Notes: generated by a model from the letters alone, not told the origin. Shown: positions 35,231 through 44,868, numbered from the stretch's first letter. The stretch: DNA of 64,000 nt from an uncultured Phycicoccus sp. (GCF_947495705.1 NZ_CANLZR010000003.1:186001-250000), one strand, 5' to 3'. Made by a program: numbers and translations.

Positions 35231-35357
35231 AGAGATTCGCGGCACGCATGACCGCCTGCCTTCTCGGTCTATCGCGAGTTGCGGTAGGGTGTCGCCGGCC
35301 GAGGGGATGTGGTTATATAGCGCATCGGATTCATCTAAATGTGCCGACGAGGACACG

Positions 35358-36089
35358 ATGACCACCACAGACGAGCACGACGCGGCGGCGCTGCTGGCCT
35401 CGCCGGTGCGCCGGTCGCTCGTCGCCGCCCTCGAGCGGCAGAAAGCCGAAGCGAGTATCGACGACCGCGGGATGACCGCCGCCGAGCTCGCGCCCCTGGT
35501 CGACCTGCACGTGAGCACGGTCCGGTTCCACCTCGACCAGCTCGTCGCGGCCGGCGTCATCGTCGCCGACTTCCGCCGCCGCGAGACGGCGGGCCGACCG
35601 CGCAAGGTCTACCGCCCGGCCCCCCGGCCGCTCGTCCAGGGCGGCGACCCGCTGCGGCTGCTCACCCAGCTGCTCACGGAGGCGATGACGGCCACGGTGC
35701 ACGGCGAGACGGTCACGCCCTACGAGGCGGGCCGCCGGTGGGCGCGCGAGCACCTCGAGGGCCACCCCGACCGGACCCCTGCCGACAGCCCCGGCGTGTG
35801 GCTCGGCCGGGTCGGCGAGGTCATCGACGTCCTCGACGGGTGGGGGTACCACCCCGAGGTCTCGACCTCCGAGGGGGGCCGCACGGCCCGCGTCGAGCTC
35901 AGCGACTGCCCGTTCCTCGACCTGGCCCGCGACAACCAGGCCGTCGTCTGCGGGGTGCACCTCGGGCTGATCGCCGAGTCGATGAAGCAGGCCGGGGAGG
36001 CCGATGCCGACGTCACCCTCGAGCCGTTCGTCACCGAGCACCGCTGCCTGGCCCACATCCGCACCACGACCCCGTTCCGCTCCGCGTAG
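35358..36089 (+). CDS. HTH transcriptional regulator with C-terminal Cys cluster (SufR-like, probable Fe-S sensor)
   Basis: 243 aa. A winged-helix domain (ALLASPVRRSLVAALE, then MTAAELAPLVDLHVSTVRFHLDQLVAAGVI) with a basic wing (RRRETAGRPRKVY). The C-terminal domain carries Cys184 (DCPF), Cys198 (VVCGVH), His201 and Cys230 (HRCLAH), the spacing seen in SufR-like/COG2345 regulators, where the cysteines hold an Fe-S cluster. Position between narK and narG, and 19 bases ahead of narG, suggests oxygen- or NO-responsive control of nitrate respiration (inference). Start 35358 follows GAGGAC. Confidence 0.75.
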   Translation: MTTTDEHDAAALLASPVRRSLVAALERQKAEASIDDRGMTAAELAPLVDLHVSTVRFHLDQLVAAGVIVADFRRRETAGRPRKVYRPAPRPLVQGGDPLRLLTQLLTEAMTATVHGETVTPYEAGRRWAREHLEGHPDRTPADSPGVWLGRVGEVIDVLDGWGYHPEVSTSEGGRTARVELSDCPFLDLARDNQAVVCGVHLGLIAESMKQAGEADADVTLEPFVTEHRCLAHIRTTTPFRSA

Positions 36090-36108
36090 GCCCACCAGGA
36101 GGACCTCG

Positions 36109-39100
36109 ATGACCACCGCCGGACTCGATGGACCACTGGCCGACGCCCTCGTGGGCACGCGCCGCTTCTTCACCCGTGGGGAGGTGTCCGCCGACCGCCG
36201 GGCCCTGCACCACCAGGGTGGCCGGACCGGCGACGCCTTCTACCGCGACCGCTGGTCCCACGACAAGGTCGTCCGCAGCACCCACGGGGTGAACTGCACG
36301 GGCTCGTGCTCGTGGAAGGTCTACGTCAAGGACGGCATCATCACGTGGGAGGCCCAGCAGACCGACTACCCGTCGACCGGCGCCGACCGCCCGGAGTACG
36401 AGCCCCGCGGCTGCCCCCGCGGCGCCGCCTTCAGCTGGTACACGTACTCACCCACCCGGGTGCGCTACCCGTACGTCAGGGGCGTCCTGCTCGAGATGTT
36501 CCGTGAGGCCAAGCGGGCCGTCGGGGGTGACCCCGTCGTGGCCTGGGCCTCCATCGTCCAGGACCCCGTGCAGGCCAAGCGCTACAAGTCGGCCCGCGGC
36601 AAGGGTGGGCTCGTCCGCTCCACCTGGGAGGAGGTGGTCGAGATCATCGCCGCAGCCCACGTCTACACCGTCAAGCGGTGGGGGCCCGACCGGATCGCCG
36701 GCTTCTCGCCGATCCCCGCGATGTCACCGGTCTCCTACGCCTCCGGCGCGCGGTTCCTCGAGCTCATCGGCGCTCCGATGCTCTCGTTCTACGACTGGTA
36801 CGCCGACCTGCCCAACGCCTCGCCGCAGATGTTCGGCGACCAGACCGACGTCCCGGAGTCCGGCGACTGGTGGGACGCCGGCTACCTCATCATGTGGGGC
36901 TCCAACGTCCCGATGACCCGCACCCCCGACGCGCACTGGATGACCGAGGCGCGCTACCGGGGCCAGAAGGTCGTCGCCGTCGCGCCGGACTACGCCGAGA
37001 ACGTCAAGTTCGCCGACGAGTGGGTCCCCGCCCAGCCCGGCACCGACGGCGCGCTCGCGATGGCGATGGGCCACGTCATCCTCAAGGAGTACTTCGCCGA
37101 CCGGCAGGTGCCCTTCTTCACCGAGTACAACCAGCAGTACACCGACCTGCCGTTCCTCGTCGCCCTCGACGAGGACACCGGTGCCGCAGGTGGCGCCGAC
37201 GGCGACACCGTGTACCGGCCGGGCAAGTACGTCGTCGCCGGCGACCTCGACCTCCCCGAGGCGACGTCGGAGAACGCGATGTGGAAGCCCGTCCTCCTCG
37301 ACGGACGCACCGACGACGTCGCGGTGCCCCAGGGCTCGGTCGGCTTCCGGTACGGCGAGGAGGGCTGGGGCAAGTGGAACCTGGACCTCCAGGGCATCGA
37401 GCCGGTCCTCAGCCTGTTCGGCAGCGCCACCGAGTCGGTCCCCATCGCCCTCCCGCGGTTCGACACCGCCGACGGCAAGGTCGAGCACGTCCTGCGCGGC
37501 GTGCCCGTCCGCCGGGTCGGCGGCCGCCTCGTCACCACCGTCCTCGACCTCATGCTCGCCCAGTACGGCGTGCGGCGTGAGGGCCTTCCCGGCGTCTGGC
37601 CCGAGGGCTTCGACGACCCGTCCACCCCGGCCACCCCGGCGTGGCAGGAGGAGATCACCAGCGTCCCCGCCGAGCAGGTCGTCCGCCTCGCGCGCGAGTG
37701 GGCGCAGAACGCGATCGACACGCAGGGCCGCGGGATGATCCTCATGGGCGCCGGCACGAACCACTGGTTCCACAGCGACCAGATCTACCGGGCGATGCTC
37801 GTCCTCACCTCCATCACCGGCTGTCAGGGCCGCAACGGCGGCGGCTGGGCGCACTACGTGGGCCAGGAGAAGATCCGCCCGATCATGGGCTTCCAGCACC
37901 TGGCCTTCGCCCTCGACTGGCACCGGCCGCCGCGGCACATGAACCAGACCGCGTACTGGTACGTCAACAGCAGCCAGTACCGGTACGACACCTTCACCGC
38001 CGACGACGTCGACGCCGGCACCGGGGTCTTCGCGGGCAAGGGCGTCATGGACCTGCTCGCCCAGTCGGTCCGGCTCGGCTGGACCCCCAGCTACCCGACG
38101 TTCAACCGGAGCAGCCTCGCCCTCGCCGACGAGGCCGACGCCGCCGGGATGGCACCCGCCGACTACGTCGTCGAGCAGCTGAAGTCCGGTGACCTGACCT
38201 TCGCCATCGAGGACCCCGAGGCCGAGGAGAACCACCCCCGCATCCTCAGCCTGTGGCGCGCCAACCTGCTGGGCTCGAGTGCGAAGGGCAACGAGTACTT
38301 CCTCAAGCACCTGCTCGGCACCGACGGGGCGGTCACGGCCAGGGAGGCTCCGCCCGAGCAACGGCCGGCCGGCGTCACGTGGCCCGACACGATCCCCGAG
38401 GGCAAGCTCGACCTGCTCATGACGATCGACTTCCGGATGACGAGCAGCACCCTGTTCTCCGACGTCGTCCTCCCGGCGGCCACGTGGTACGAGAAGCACG
38501 ACCTCAACACCACGGACATGCACCCGTTCATCCACTCCTTCAACCCGGCCATCGCCCCGCCCTGGCAGTCCAAGACCGACTGGGAGGCGTGGAAGGCCAT
38601 CGCCCGCCGGTTCTCCGAGCTGGCCGTCGACCACCTCGGCACCCGGCGGGACGTCGTGGCCAAGCCGCTGTGGCACGACACCCCCGAGGCGCTGGCCACC
38701 GTCCACGGCGTCGTCAAGGACTGGCGCACCGGCGAGGTGGAGCCGGTCCCGGGCAAGACCCTCCCCGTCCTCGCGGTCGCCGAGCGCGACTACCCCGCGG
38801 TGTTCGAGAAGATGACCTCGGTCGGCCCGCTCCTGGAGAAGGTCGGGATGCTCACCAAGGGCGTGCCGTACGACGTCACGCGCGAGGTCGACATCCTGCG
38901 TCACCGCAACGGCGTGACGCACGGAGGCGCCGGCGACGGCCAGCCCCGGCTCGAGACCGACATCCAGGTCGCGGACGCGATCCTGCACCTGTCCGGCGTC
39001 TCGAACGGGCACCTGGCGACCCAGGGCTTCAGGAACGTCGAGAAGCGCACCGGCACGCAGCTGCACGACCTCGCGGCCGAGCACGAGGGCAAGCAGATCA

Positions 39101-39819
39101 CCTTCGCCGACACCCAGGTCGCGCCGGTGCCGGTCATCACCTCACCCGAGTGGTCGGGGTCGGAGTCGGGCGGGCGGCGCTACGCGCCGTTCACGATCAA
39201 CATCGAGCGGCTCAAGCCGTTCCACACCCTCACCGGGCGGCAGCAGTTCTACCTCGACCACGACTGGATCCTCGGGATGGGCGAGGCCCTGCCGGTGTAC
39301 CGGCCGCCGCTGAACATGACCCGGCTCTTCGGCGAGACGGCGCTCGGCGAGCAGAACGAGCTCGGCGTCTCGGTGCGCTACCTGACCCCGCACAACAAGT
39401 GGTCGATCCACTCCGAGTACCAGGACAACCTGTTCATGCTCAGCCTCTCCCGCGGCGGGCAGACGATCTGGCTGTCCGACCGGGATGCCGAGAAGATCGG
39501 GGTCAAGGACAACGACTGGATCGAGGCGGTCAACCGCAACGGCGTCGTCGCGGCCCGGGCCATCGTGTCGCACCGGATGCCCGAGGGGACCGTCTACATG
39601 CACCACGCGCAGGACCGGCTCATCGACGTGCCGCTCACCGAGCGGGACGGCAAGCGCGGCGGGATCCACAACTCGCTGACCCGGATCCTCATGAAGCCCA
39701 GCCACCTCATCGGCGGCTACGCCCAGCTGGCGTACTTCTTCAACTACATCGGCCCCACGGGCAACAACCGCGACGAGGTCACGATGATCCGCAAGCGGAC
39801 CACCCCGGTCGAGTACTGA
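36109..39819 (+). CDS. narG: Respiratory nitrate reductase alpha subunit
   Basis: 1236 aa (E. coli NarG about 1247). The FS0 cluster ligands are His59, Cys63, Cys67 and Cys102 (HGVNCTGSCSWK ... PRGCPRG), a constant 9-residue shift from E. coli. Asp233 in DWYADLPNASP matches the Mo-coordinating Asp. Further molybdopterin segments are IMWGSNVPMTRTPDAHW and GAGTNHWFHSDQIYRA. It reduces nitrate to nitrite at the cytoplasmic face of the membrane with NarH and NarI. AGGAGGA precedes the ATG. No twin-arginine signal, as for classic NarG. Confidence 0.97.
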   Translation: MTTAGLDGPLADALVGTRRFFTRGEVSADRRALHHQGGRTGDAFYRDRWSHDKVVRSTHGVNCTGSCSWKVYVKDGIITWEAQQTDYPSTGADRPEYEPRGCPRGAAFSWYTYSPTRVRYPYVRGVLLEMFREAKRAVGGDPVVAWASIVQDPVQAKRYKSARGKGGLVRSTWEEVVEIIAAAHVYTVKRWGPDRIAGFSPIPAMSPVSYASGARFLELIGAPMLSFYDWYADLPNASPQMFGDQTDVPESGDWWDAGYLIMWGSNVPMTRTPDAHWMTEARYRGQKVVAVAPDYAENVKFADEWVPAQPGTDGALAMAMGHVILKEYFADRQVPFFTEYNQQYTDLPFLVALDEDTGAAGGADGDTVYRPGKYVVAGDLDLPEATSENAMWKPVLLDGRTDDVAVPQGSVGFRYGEEGWGKWNLDLQGIEPVLSLFGSATESVPIALPRFDTADGKVEHVLRGVPVRRVGGRLVTTVLDLMLAQYGVRREGLPGVWPEGFDDPSTPATPAWQEEITSVPAEQVVRLAREWAQNAIDTQGRGMILMGAGTNHWFHSDQIYRAMLVLTSITGCQGRNGGGWAHYVGQEKIRPIMGFQHLAFALDWHRPPRHMNQTAYWYVNSSQYRYDTFTADDVDAGTGVFAGKGVMDLLAQSVRLGWTPSYPTFNRSSLALADEADAAGMAPADYVVEQLKSGDLTFAIEDPEAEENHPRILSLWRANLLGSSAKGNEYFLKHLLGTDGAVTAREAPPEQRPAGVTWPDTIPEGKLDLLMTIDFRMTSSTLFSDVVLPAATWYEKHDLNTTDMHPFIHSFNPAIAPPWQSKTDWEAWKAIARRFSELAVDHLGTRRDVVAKPLWHDTPEALATVHGVVKDWRTGEVEPVPGKTLPVLAVAERDYPAVFEKMTSVGPLLEKVGMLTKGVPYDVTREVDILRHRNGVTHGGAGDGQPRLETDIQVADAILHLSGVSNGHLATQGFRNVEKRTGTQLHDLAAEHEGKQITFADTQVAPVPVITSPEWSGSESGGRRYAPFTINIERLKPFHTLTGRQQFYLDHDWILGMGEALPVYRPPLNMTRLFGETALGEQNELGVSVRYLTPHNKWSIHSEYQDNLFMLSLSRGGQTIWLSDRDAEKIGVKDNDWIEAVNRNGVVAARAIVSHRMPEGTVYMHHAQDRLIDVPLTERDGKRGGIHNSLTRILMKPSHLIGGYAQLAYFFNYIGPTGNNRDEVTMIRKRTTPVEY

Positions 39820-39844
39820 ACCAGGACGAGAGGAGAACCGCGAC

Positions 39845-41515
39845 ATGCGCGTCATGGCTCAGATGGCGATGGTGATGAACCTCGACAAGTGCATCGGGTG
39901 CCACACCTGCTCGGTCACGTGCAAGCAGGCGTGGACCAACCGGGCCGGCACCGAGTACGTGTGGTTCAACAACGTCGAGACCCGGCCCGGGCTCGGCTAC
40001 CCCCGAGGTTACGAGGACCAGGAGGAGTGGCAGGGCGGCTGGGTCGTGAAGAACGGGCGGCTTCGGCTGCGCGCCGGCGGCCGGTTCCGCAAGCTGGCGA
40101 CGATCTTCAGCAACCCCAAGATGCCCTCCATCCAGGACTACTACGAGCCCTGGACCTACGACTACGAGACGCTGCTCAACGCGCCGGCGCAGAAGAACTT
40201 CCCCGTCGCCCGGCCGTACTCCCTCATCTCCGGCAAGCCCATCAACATCTCGTGGAGCGCCAACTGGGACGACGACCTCGGCGGCTCGCGCGAGCACGCG
40301 GCCAAGGACGTCATGCTCAAGGGCATCGAGGACAAGGTCCGCATGGAGTTCGAGCAGACCTTCATGTTCTACCTGCCCCGCATCTGCGAGCACTGCCTCA
40401 ACCCGTCCTGCGCGGCGTCCTGCCCGAGCGGGGCGATCTACAAGCGCGAGGAGGACGGCATCGTCCTGGTCGACCAGGACGCCTGCCGCGGCTGGCGGAT
40501 GTGCATCACCGGGTGCCCGTACAAGAAGATCTACTTCAACCACAAGACCGGCAAGGCCGAGAAGTGCACCTTCTGCTACCCGCGGGTCGAGGTGGGGATC
40601 CCGACGGTGTGCTCCGAGACCTGTGTCGGCCGGCTGCGGTACATCGGCCTGGTCCTCTACGACGCGGACCGGGTCCTCGAGGCCGCGAGCGCCGAGGACG
40701 ACACCGACCTGTACGAGTCCCAGCTGGGCGTCTTCCTCGACCCCGAGGACCCCGAGGTGCAGCGCGCGGCCGAGCAGGCGGGCATCCCGGGCGACTGGAT
40801 GGAGGCCGCACGGCGCAGCCCCGTCAAGAAGCTGATCATGGACTACAAGGTGGCGCTGCCGCTCCACCCGGAGTACCGCACGATGCCGATGGTCTGGTAC
40901 ATCCCGCCGCTGTCGCCCGTCGTCGACGTCATCAAGGACACCGGCTATGACGCCGAGGACGTCGACAACCTCTTCGGGGCGATCGACACCCTGCGGATCC
41001 CGGTCGAGTACCTCGCGAACCTCTTCACGGCCGGCGACGTGGAGCCGGTGAACGGCGTGCTCAAGAAGCTCGCCGCGATGCGGTCGTACATGCGCGACAT
41101 CAACCTCGGTCGCGACCCCCGCGACGAGATCCCCGCCGCCGTCGGGATGGAGGGCGAGGCCATGTACGACATGTTCCGCCTCCTCGCCATCGCGAAGTAC
41201 GAGGAGCGGTACGTCATCCCGACCGCGCACGCCGAGCAGGCCCACGCCCTCGAGGAGCTCGCCACCGAGTGTGCGGTGTCCGAGTACGGCGGCGGGCAGG
41301 AGATCTTCGGCGAGGGGTCGGGTGGGGCGCCGACGCCGGTCGCGGTCGAGAACTTCCGGGTGCTCCAGCAGGCCCAGACGGCCGACACCATGGAGGCGCT
41401 GCCCGCCGACAACCCGATGCGCGGCCGCATCAACCTGCTCACCTGGGACGGCCGGGGTCTGCCCGAGGGGATGTTCCCCAGATCCGCCGGGGACGACGAG
41501 GGAGGCGACCGATGA
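39845..41515 (+). CDS. narH: Respiratory nitrate reductase beta subunit
   Basis: 556 aa. The four cluster-binding Cys groups are visible: CIGCHTCSVTCKQAW, CEHCLNPSCAASCPSG, CRGWRMCITGCPYKK and CTFCYPRVEVGIPTVCSETC. The CxxW in the third group marks the [3Fe-4S] cluster, as in E. coli. It carries electrons from NarI haems to NarG. It is 25 bases after narG, with GAGGAGAA upstream of ATG 39845. A second ATG 9 bases in is possible. Confidence 0.97.
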   Translation: MRVMAQMAMVMNLDKCIGCHTCSVTCKQAWTNRAGTEYVWFNNVETRPGLGYPRGYEDQEEWQGGWVVKNGRLRLRAGGRFRKLATIFSNPKMPSIQDYYEPWTYDYETLLNAPAQKNFPVARPYSLISGKPINISWSANWDDDLGGSREHAAKDVMLKGIEDKVRMEFEQTFMFYLPRICEHCLNPSCAASCPSGAIYKREEDGIVLVDQDACRGWRMCITGCPYKKIYFNHKTGKAEKCTFCYPRVEVGIPTVCSETCVGRLRYIGLVLYDADRVLEAASAEDDTDLYESQLGVFLDPEDPEVQRAAEQAGIPGDWMEAARRSPVKKLIMDYKVALPLHPEYRTMPMVWYIPPLSPVVDVIKDTGYDAEDVDNLFGAIDTLRIPVEYLANLFTAGDVEPVNGVLKKLAAMRSYMRDINLGRDPRDEIPAAVGMEGEAMYDMFRLLAIAKYEERYVIPTAHAEQAHALEELATECAVSEYGGGQEIFGEGSGGAPTPVAVENFRVLQQAQTADTMEALPADNPMRGRINLLTWDGRGLPEGMFPRSAGDDEGGDR

Positions 41516-42231
41516 GCTGGCGCCGACACCGGAAGGAGCGGCCGGGCCTGGACGAGCGGGCACTGTCCGACACCTGGCAGGTCGCCTCGTTGCTGCTCGA
41601 CTACCCCGACGATGCCCTCGTCGCGAGGGTGCCGATGCTGCGCCGGGTCGTCGGTGCGCTGCCGGAGGCGCAGCGGCTGCCGCTCGCCGAGGCGCTGGAC
41701 TCCCTCGAGCGCGGCGACCTCACCGCGCTGCAGCAGGAGTACGTCGACACCTTCGACATCACCCGCAAGTGCTCACTGCACCTCACCTACTTCACGCACG
41801 GCGACACCCGCCGCCGCGGGGTCGCCCTCGTGGAGTTCAAGCAGGCATACCGGAAGGCGGGCGTCGACTTCGACAGCGACGTCGAGCTGCCCGACCACCT
41901 CTGCGTCGTGCTCGAGTTCGGCGCGGCGCACGACTGGGCCACGGGGTGGCATCTGCTCACCCGGCACCGCGTGGGCATCGAGGTCCTGCGGGCCGGTCTC
42001 GCGCAGCGGAGCTCGCCGTGGCTGCCCGTCGTCGAGGCCCTGCGCACGACCCTGCCGCGGCTCGAGGGCGACGACGAGGAGGCGCTGCTGCGTCTCGTCG
42101 CGGAGGGGCCGCCCCAGGAGGAGGTGGGTCTCGAGCCCTACGCCATGGACCCGCGCCTCAACCCCCGACCCGAACCCGCCGACACCACCGCCCTGCTCGG
42201 CCCGACCATCCCCGTGGGAGCCCCGCGATGA
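41512..42231 (+). CDS. narJ: Nitrate reductase assembly chaperone
   Basis: 239 aa, helical TorD/NarJ fold. Recognisable parts are WQVASLLLDYPDD, the EYVDTFDITRKCSLHLTYFTHGDTRRRG signature and LPDHLCVVLEF. It holds NarG for molybdenum cofactor insertion and membrane docking and is not in the final complex. ATGA overlaps with both narH and narI, so the order and coupling are the standard narGHJI arrangement. Confidence 0.95.
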   Translation: MSWRRHRKERPGLDERALSDTWQVASLLLDYPDDALVARVPMLRRVVGALPEAQRLPLAEALDSLERGDLTALQQEYVDTFDITRKCSLHLTYFTHGDTRRRGVALVEFKQAYRKAGVDFDSDVELPDHLCVVLEFGAAHDWATGWHLLTRHRVGIEVLRAGLAQRSSPWLPVVEALRTTLPRLEGDDEEALLRLVAEGPPQEEVGLEPYAMDPRLNPRPEPADTTALLGPTIPVGAPR

Positions 42232-42965
42232 CCATGTTCCTCTGGGTGATCGTGCCCTACGTCTGTCTCGCCGTCTTCGTCGTCGGCCACGTCTGGCGCT
42301 ACCGCTACGACAAGTTCGGCTGGACGACCCGCTCCAGCCAGCTCTACGAGGACCGGTTGCTGCGCATCGGCAGCCCCCTGTTCCACTTCGGGATGCTCGG
42401 GGTCGTCGCAGGGCACGTCGTCGGGCTCGTCATCCCCCAGGTGTGGACCAACGCCCTCGGCCTGAGCCCGCACACGTACCACGTCATCGCGCTCGCCGGC
42501 GGCATCCCGGCCGGGCTCGCGGCGGTCGCGGGCCTGGTGATCCTCGTCTACCGGCGCCGCACGACCGGGCCGGTCTTCAGCGCCACGACCGTCAACGACA
42601 AGGTGATGTACGCGCTCCTCGGCACGGTGATCCTCCTCGGCATGTGGAACACCATCGCGGGGAGCCTGCTGCAGTTCGGCGGCGAGTACAACTACCGCGA
42701 GGGCGTCAGCCCGTGGTTCCGCAGCATCTTCCTCTTCCGGCCCGAGCCCGAGCTGATGGCGGCGGCGCCGCTCGGCTTCCAGGCCCACGCCCTCCTTGCG
42801 TTCCTCCTCTTCGCCATGTGGCCGTTCACCCGGCTGGTCCATGTCTTCTCCGCACCGATCGGGTACCTCACCCGGCCCTACCTCGTCTACCGCTCCCGCG
42901 ACGCGCGTCCCGGCAGCCGAGCACCCCAGCGCGGCTGGGAGCGCCCGGAGCTCCAGAAGAAGTGA
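42228..42965 (+). CDS. narI: Respiratory nitrate reductase gamma subunit (cytochrome b)
   Basis: 245 aa with five helices. Haem b ligands are His53 and His63 (LFHFGMLGVVAGH) and His187 and His205 (QAHALLAFLLFAMWPFTRLVH); the latter two have the same numbering as in E. coli NarI. It oxidises menaquinol and anchors NarGH. No clear terminator follows, only a weak GC-rich stem near 42966-42990. Confidence 0.96.
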   Translation: MTMFLWVIVPYVCLAVFVVGHVWRYRYDKFGWTTRSSQLYEDRLLRIGSPLFHFGMLGVVAGHVVGLVIPQVWTNALGLSPHTYHVIALAGGIPAGLAAVAGLVILVYRRRTTGPVFSATTVNDKVMYALLGTVILLGMWNTIAGSLLQFGGEYNYREGVSPWFRSIFLFRPEPELMAAAPLGFQAHALLAFLLFAMWPFTRLVHVFSAPIGYLTRPYLVYRSRDARPGSRAPQRGWERPELQKK

Positions 42966-43077
42966 GGCCGGGGCCCGCGGGGTCCCGGCGGCCGGGGGTG
43001 GGCTGGCAGGATGCCGACTGCTGCACCACCCCCCGCATCGGCGCCGACCTTTCCGCGCCCACGACCAGGAGAGCCCC

Positions 43078-43932
43078 ATGACGCTCGCCACGACGGCCGC
43101 CCTCATCGAGGCCGCCCGCCACGCCCGCCGCGGGGTCGCCGCGTTCAACGTCATCACCCTCGAGCACGCGGAGGCGATCGCGGCCGGCGCCGAGGCCGCC
43201 GGGCACCCGGCGGTCCTGCAGCTCAGCGAGAACGCGGTGCGCTACCACGGCGGGCGGCTGCGGCCGCTGGCCGCGGCAGCGGTCGCGGTCGCCGACCAGG
43301 CCGGGGTGCCGATGGCGGTGCACCTCGACCACGTCGAGAACGCCGACCTCATGCGGGAGGCGGTGGACCACGGGATCAGCTCGGTGATGTTCGACGCCTC
43401 GACGCTCCCCTACGACGACAACGTGGCGGCGACGCGGGCGGCGGCGGAGTGGGCCTCGGCGAACGGGGTCTGGCTCGAGGCGGAGCTGGGCGAGATCGGC
43501 GGCAAGGACGGGGCCCACGCCCCGGGAGTGCGGACCGACCCGGCCGAGGCGCTGGCCTTCGTCGAGGCCACGGGGGTCGACGGGCTCGCCGTCGCGGTGG
43601 GCAGCTCGCACGCCATGGTCGACCGCACCGCCGCGCTCGACCTCGACCTCATCCGGCGGCTCGCGGCCACCCTGCCGGTGCCCCTCGTCCTGCACGGCTC
43701 CTCGGGGGTGCCGGACGACACCCTGCGGGCCGCGGTCGCGTCGGGGATGGTCAAGATCAACATCGGCACGATCCTCAACGTGACCCTGACCGCGGCCGTG
43801 CGGACTGCCCTGGCCGACCCGGCGGTCGTCGACCCGCGCAGATACCTGGGCCCGGGCCGGGACGCCGTGGCGCTCGAGGTGCGGCGTCTGCTGGACGTGC
43901 TCCGGGGAGCCGGGCCGACCAGCCCCTCGTAG
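43078..43932 (+). CDS. Class II (zinc) fructose/tagatose-bisphosphate aldolase family
   Basis: 284 aa. Zinc and substrate segments are visible: AFNVITLEHAEAI, MAVHLDHVENADLM (metal His), ELGEIGGKDGAHAPG, VAVGSSHAMV, LVLHGSSGVPDDTL (metal His) and MVKINIGTIL. It cleaves or forms a ketose bisphosphate. It stands alone, 112 bases after narI, with AGGAGAG before the ATG. Length and motifs fit the AgaY/GatY-like short group better than the glycolytic FbaA, so substrate is open. Confidence 0.85.
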   Translation: MTLATTAALIEAARHARRGVAAFNVITLEHAEAIAAGAEAAGHPAVLQLSENAVRYHGGRLRPLAAAAVAVADQAGVPMAVHLDHVENADLMREAVDHGISSVMFDASTLPYDDNVAATRAAAEWASANGVWLEAELGEIGGKDGAHAPGVRTDPAEALAFVEATGVDGLAVAVGSSHAMVDRTAALDLDLIRRLAATLPVPLVLHGSSGVPDDTLRAAVASGMVKINIGTILNVTLTAAVRTALADPAVVDPRRYLGPGRDAVALEVRRLLDVLRGAGPTSPS

Positions 43933-44173
43933 GAGGGCGCAGCACCGGGACCCGGGTCCGGCGCGCGACGACTCGCTCACCAGTCTCCGAACCGGGGCCC
44001 CGCACCCCGATCTCGACGGGGAGCCGCTCGTGGCCGACCCGGGGGTCGAGATCGCCACCGGACAGGCAGCAGGCGAGCCTCTCCGTCGAGCTCGGCGTCA
44101 GGGCCTCCGTGTCTTAGTCGGCCGGGCCGCGCGGGCCGGCGGACCGCTATCGTCGGGGCAGGAGGCGGTCGCC

Positions 44174-44509
44174 ATGGAGTCAACCCCACTGCTGGACCTC
44201 GCCGACGGTCAGCTGGAGGCGGCCCGGCAAGCGCCGAGCGCGCGGTCGTCGCGGACGATCCAGGGCGGCCACGACCGGATGCTGCGCGAGACCGTCATCG
44301 CCCTGCTCGCCGGGCACGAGCTGGCCGAGCACGAGAGCCCCGGCGAGGCGACCCTGCAGGTGCTCCGGGGGAGGGTCCGGCTCACGGCCGGTGACCAGCG
44401 CTGGGACGGCACCGTCGGGGACCACGTCATCATCCCGCGGTCCCGCCACGCCCTGACCGCGCTCGAGGACGCGGCCGTCCTGCTCACCGTCGTCAAGACC
44501 GTGACCTGA
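44174..44509 (+). CDS. Small cupin-domain protein
   Basis: 111 aa. A single cupin: HESPGEATLQVLRGRVRLTAGD (motif 1, with ELAEHESP replacing the usual His pair) and GDHVIIPRSRHALTALEDAAVLL (motif 2). Conserved in actinobacteria as a LuxR-type or sugar-binding-like cupin without assigned role. ATG 44174 has a CAGGAGG 9 bases upstream. It precedes another small gene by 14 bases, so both may be on one transcript. Confidence 0.7.
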   Translation: MESTPLLDLADGQLEAARQAPSARSSRTIQGGHDRMLRETVIALLAGHELAEHESPGEATLQVLRGRVRLTAGDQRWDGTVGDHVIIPRSRHALTALEDAAVLLTVVKTVT

Positions 44510-44523
44510 GGGGCCGGGGGGCG

Positions 44524-44736
44524 ATGCAGCACCCCGACGCCGAGTCCGAGGACCTGCTCCGGCTCACCCGGTGGGAGGGCGCCGGCGGGACGTGGGAGGT
44601 CCTGGCGTCCCGCGACGGCCGGGTGACGATCGCGTTGTGCCGCTGCGACGGTGGCGAGGAGGTCGACCGCTTCACCTCGGCCGACCCGGCGCTGCTCCGC
44701 CACGTGGCGGGTCAGGACCACGACGACGGACCCTGA
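44524..44736 (+). CDS. Small protein of unknown function (70 aa)
   Basis: 70 aa, acidic, with no membrane segment: LLRLTRWEGAGGTWEVLASRDGRVTIALCRCDGGEEVDRF forms a plausible beta sheet followed by a helix. It follows the cupin gene closely with GGGGG before ATG. Similar short ORFs follow cupin or stress genes in actinobacteria, but I recognise no family. Codon bias supports it as real. Confidence 0.5.
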   Translation: MQHPDAESEDLLRLTRWEGAGGTWEVLASRDGRVTIALCRCDGGEEVDRFTSADPALLRHVAGQDHDDGP

Positions 44737-44759
44737 CGCCCCCCCGAAATAGATGAGCA

Positions 44760-44784
44760 GAACGGGCTATTACCAACCCCGTTC
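44760..44784. promoter_or_regulatory. Inverted repeat upstream of the RND operon
   Basis: GAACGGG and CCCGTTC (7-bp perfect arms, 11-base spacer) lie about 85-109 bases before the first RND start, in the only locally AT-richer stretch (ATTACCAA). It is a candidate operator for a metal- or drug-responsive repressor not encoded in the window. Confidence 0.45.
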
Positions 44785-44833
44785 GGCATCACTAGTCTCA
44801 CCGCAAGCGGTCGGGGAAACGTCGATTGACGCG

Positions 44834-44864
44834 CACCCCTGCCGCAGCCGGACGGGCAGGGGTG
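44834..44864 (+). promoter_or_regulatory. Hairpin that would cover the ribosome site of the first RND gene
   Basis: CACCCCTGCC (44834-44843) pairs perfectly with GGCAGGGGTG (44855-44864). The right arm contains the only plausible Shine-Dalgarno sequence (CAGGGG), and ATG 44869 follows after 4 bases. Folding would block initiation, so this leader may control translation. It has no T-run and so is unlikely to be a terminator. Confidence 0.5.
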
Positions 44865-44868
44865 TCTC

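Noticed and set aside
42966-42990. Terminator after narI
   Set aside because: The GC-rich stem is short and imperfect, with no U-run; too weak to annotate.
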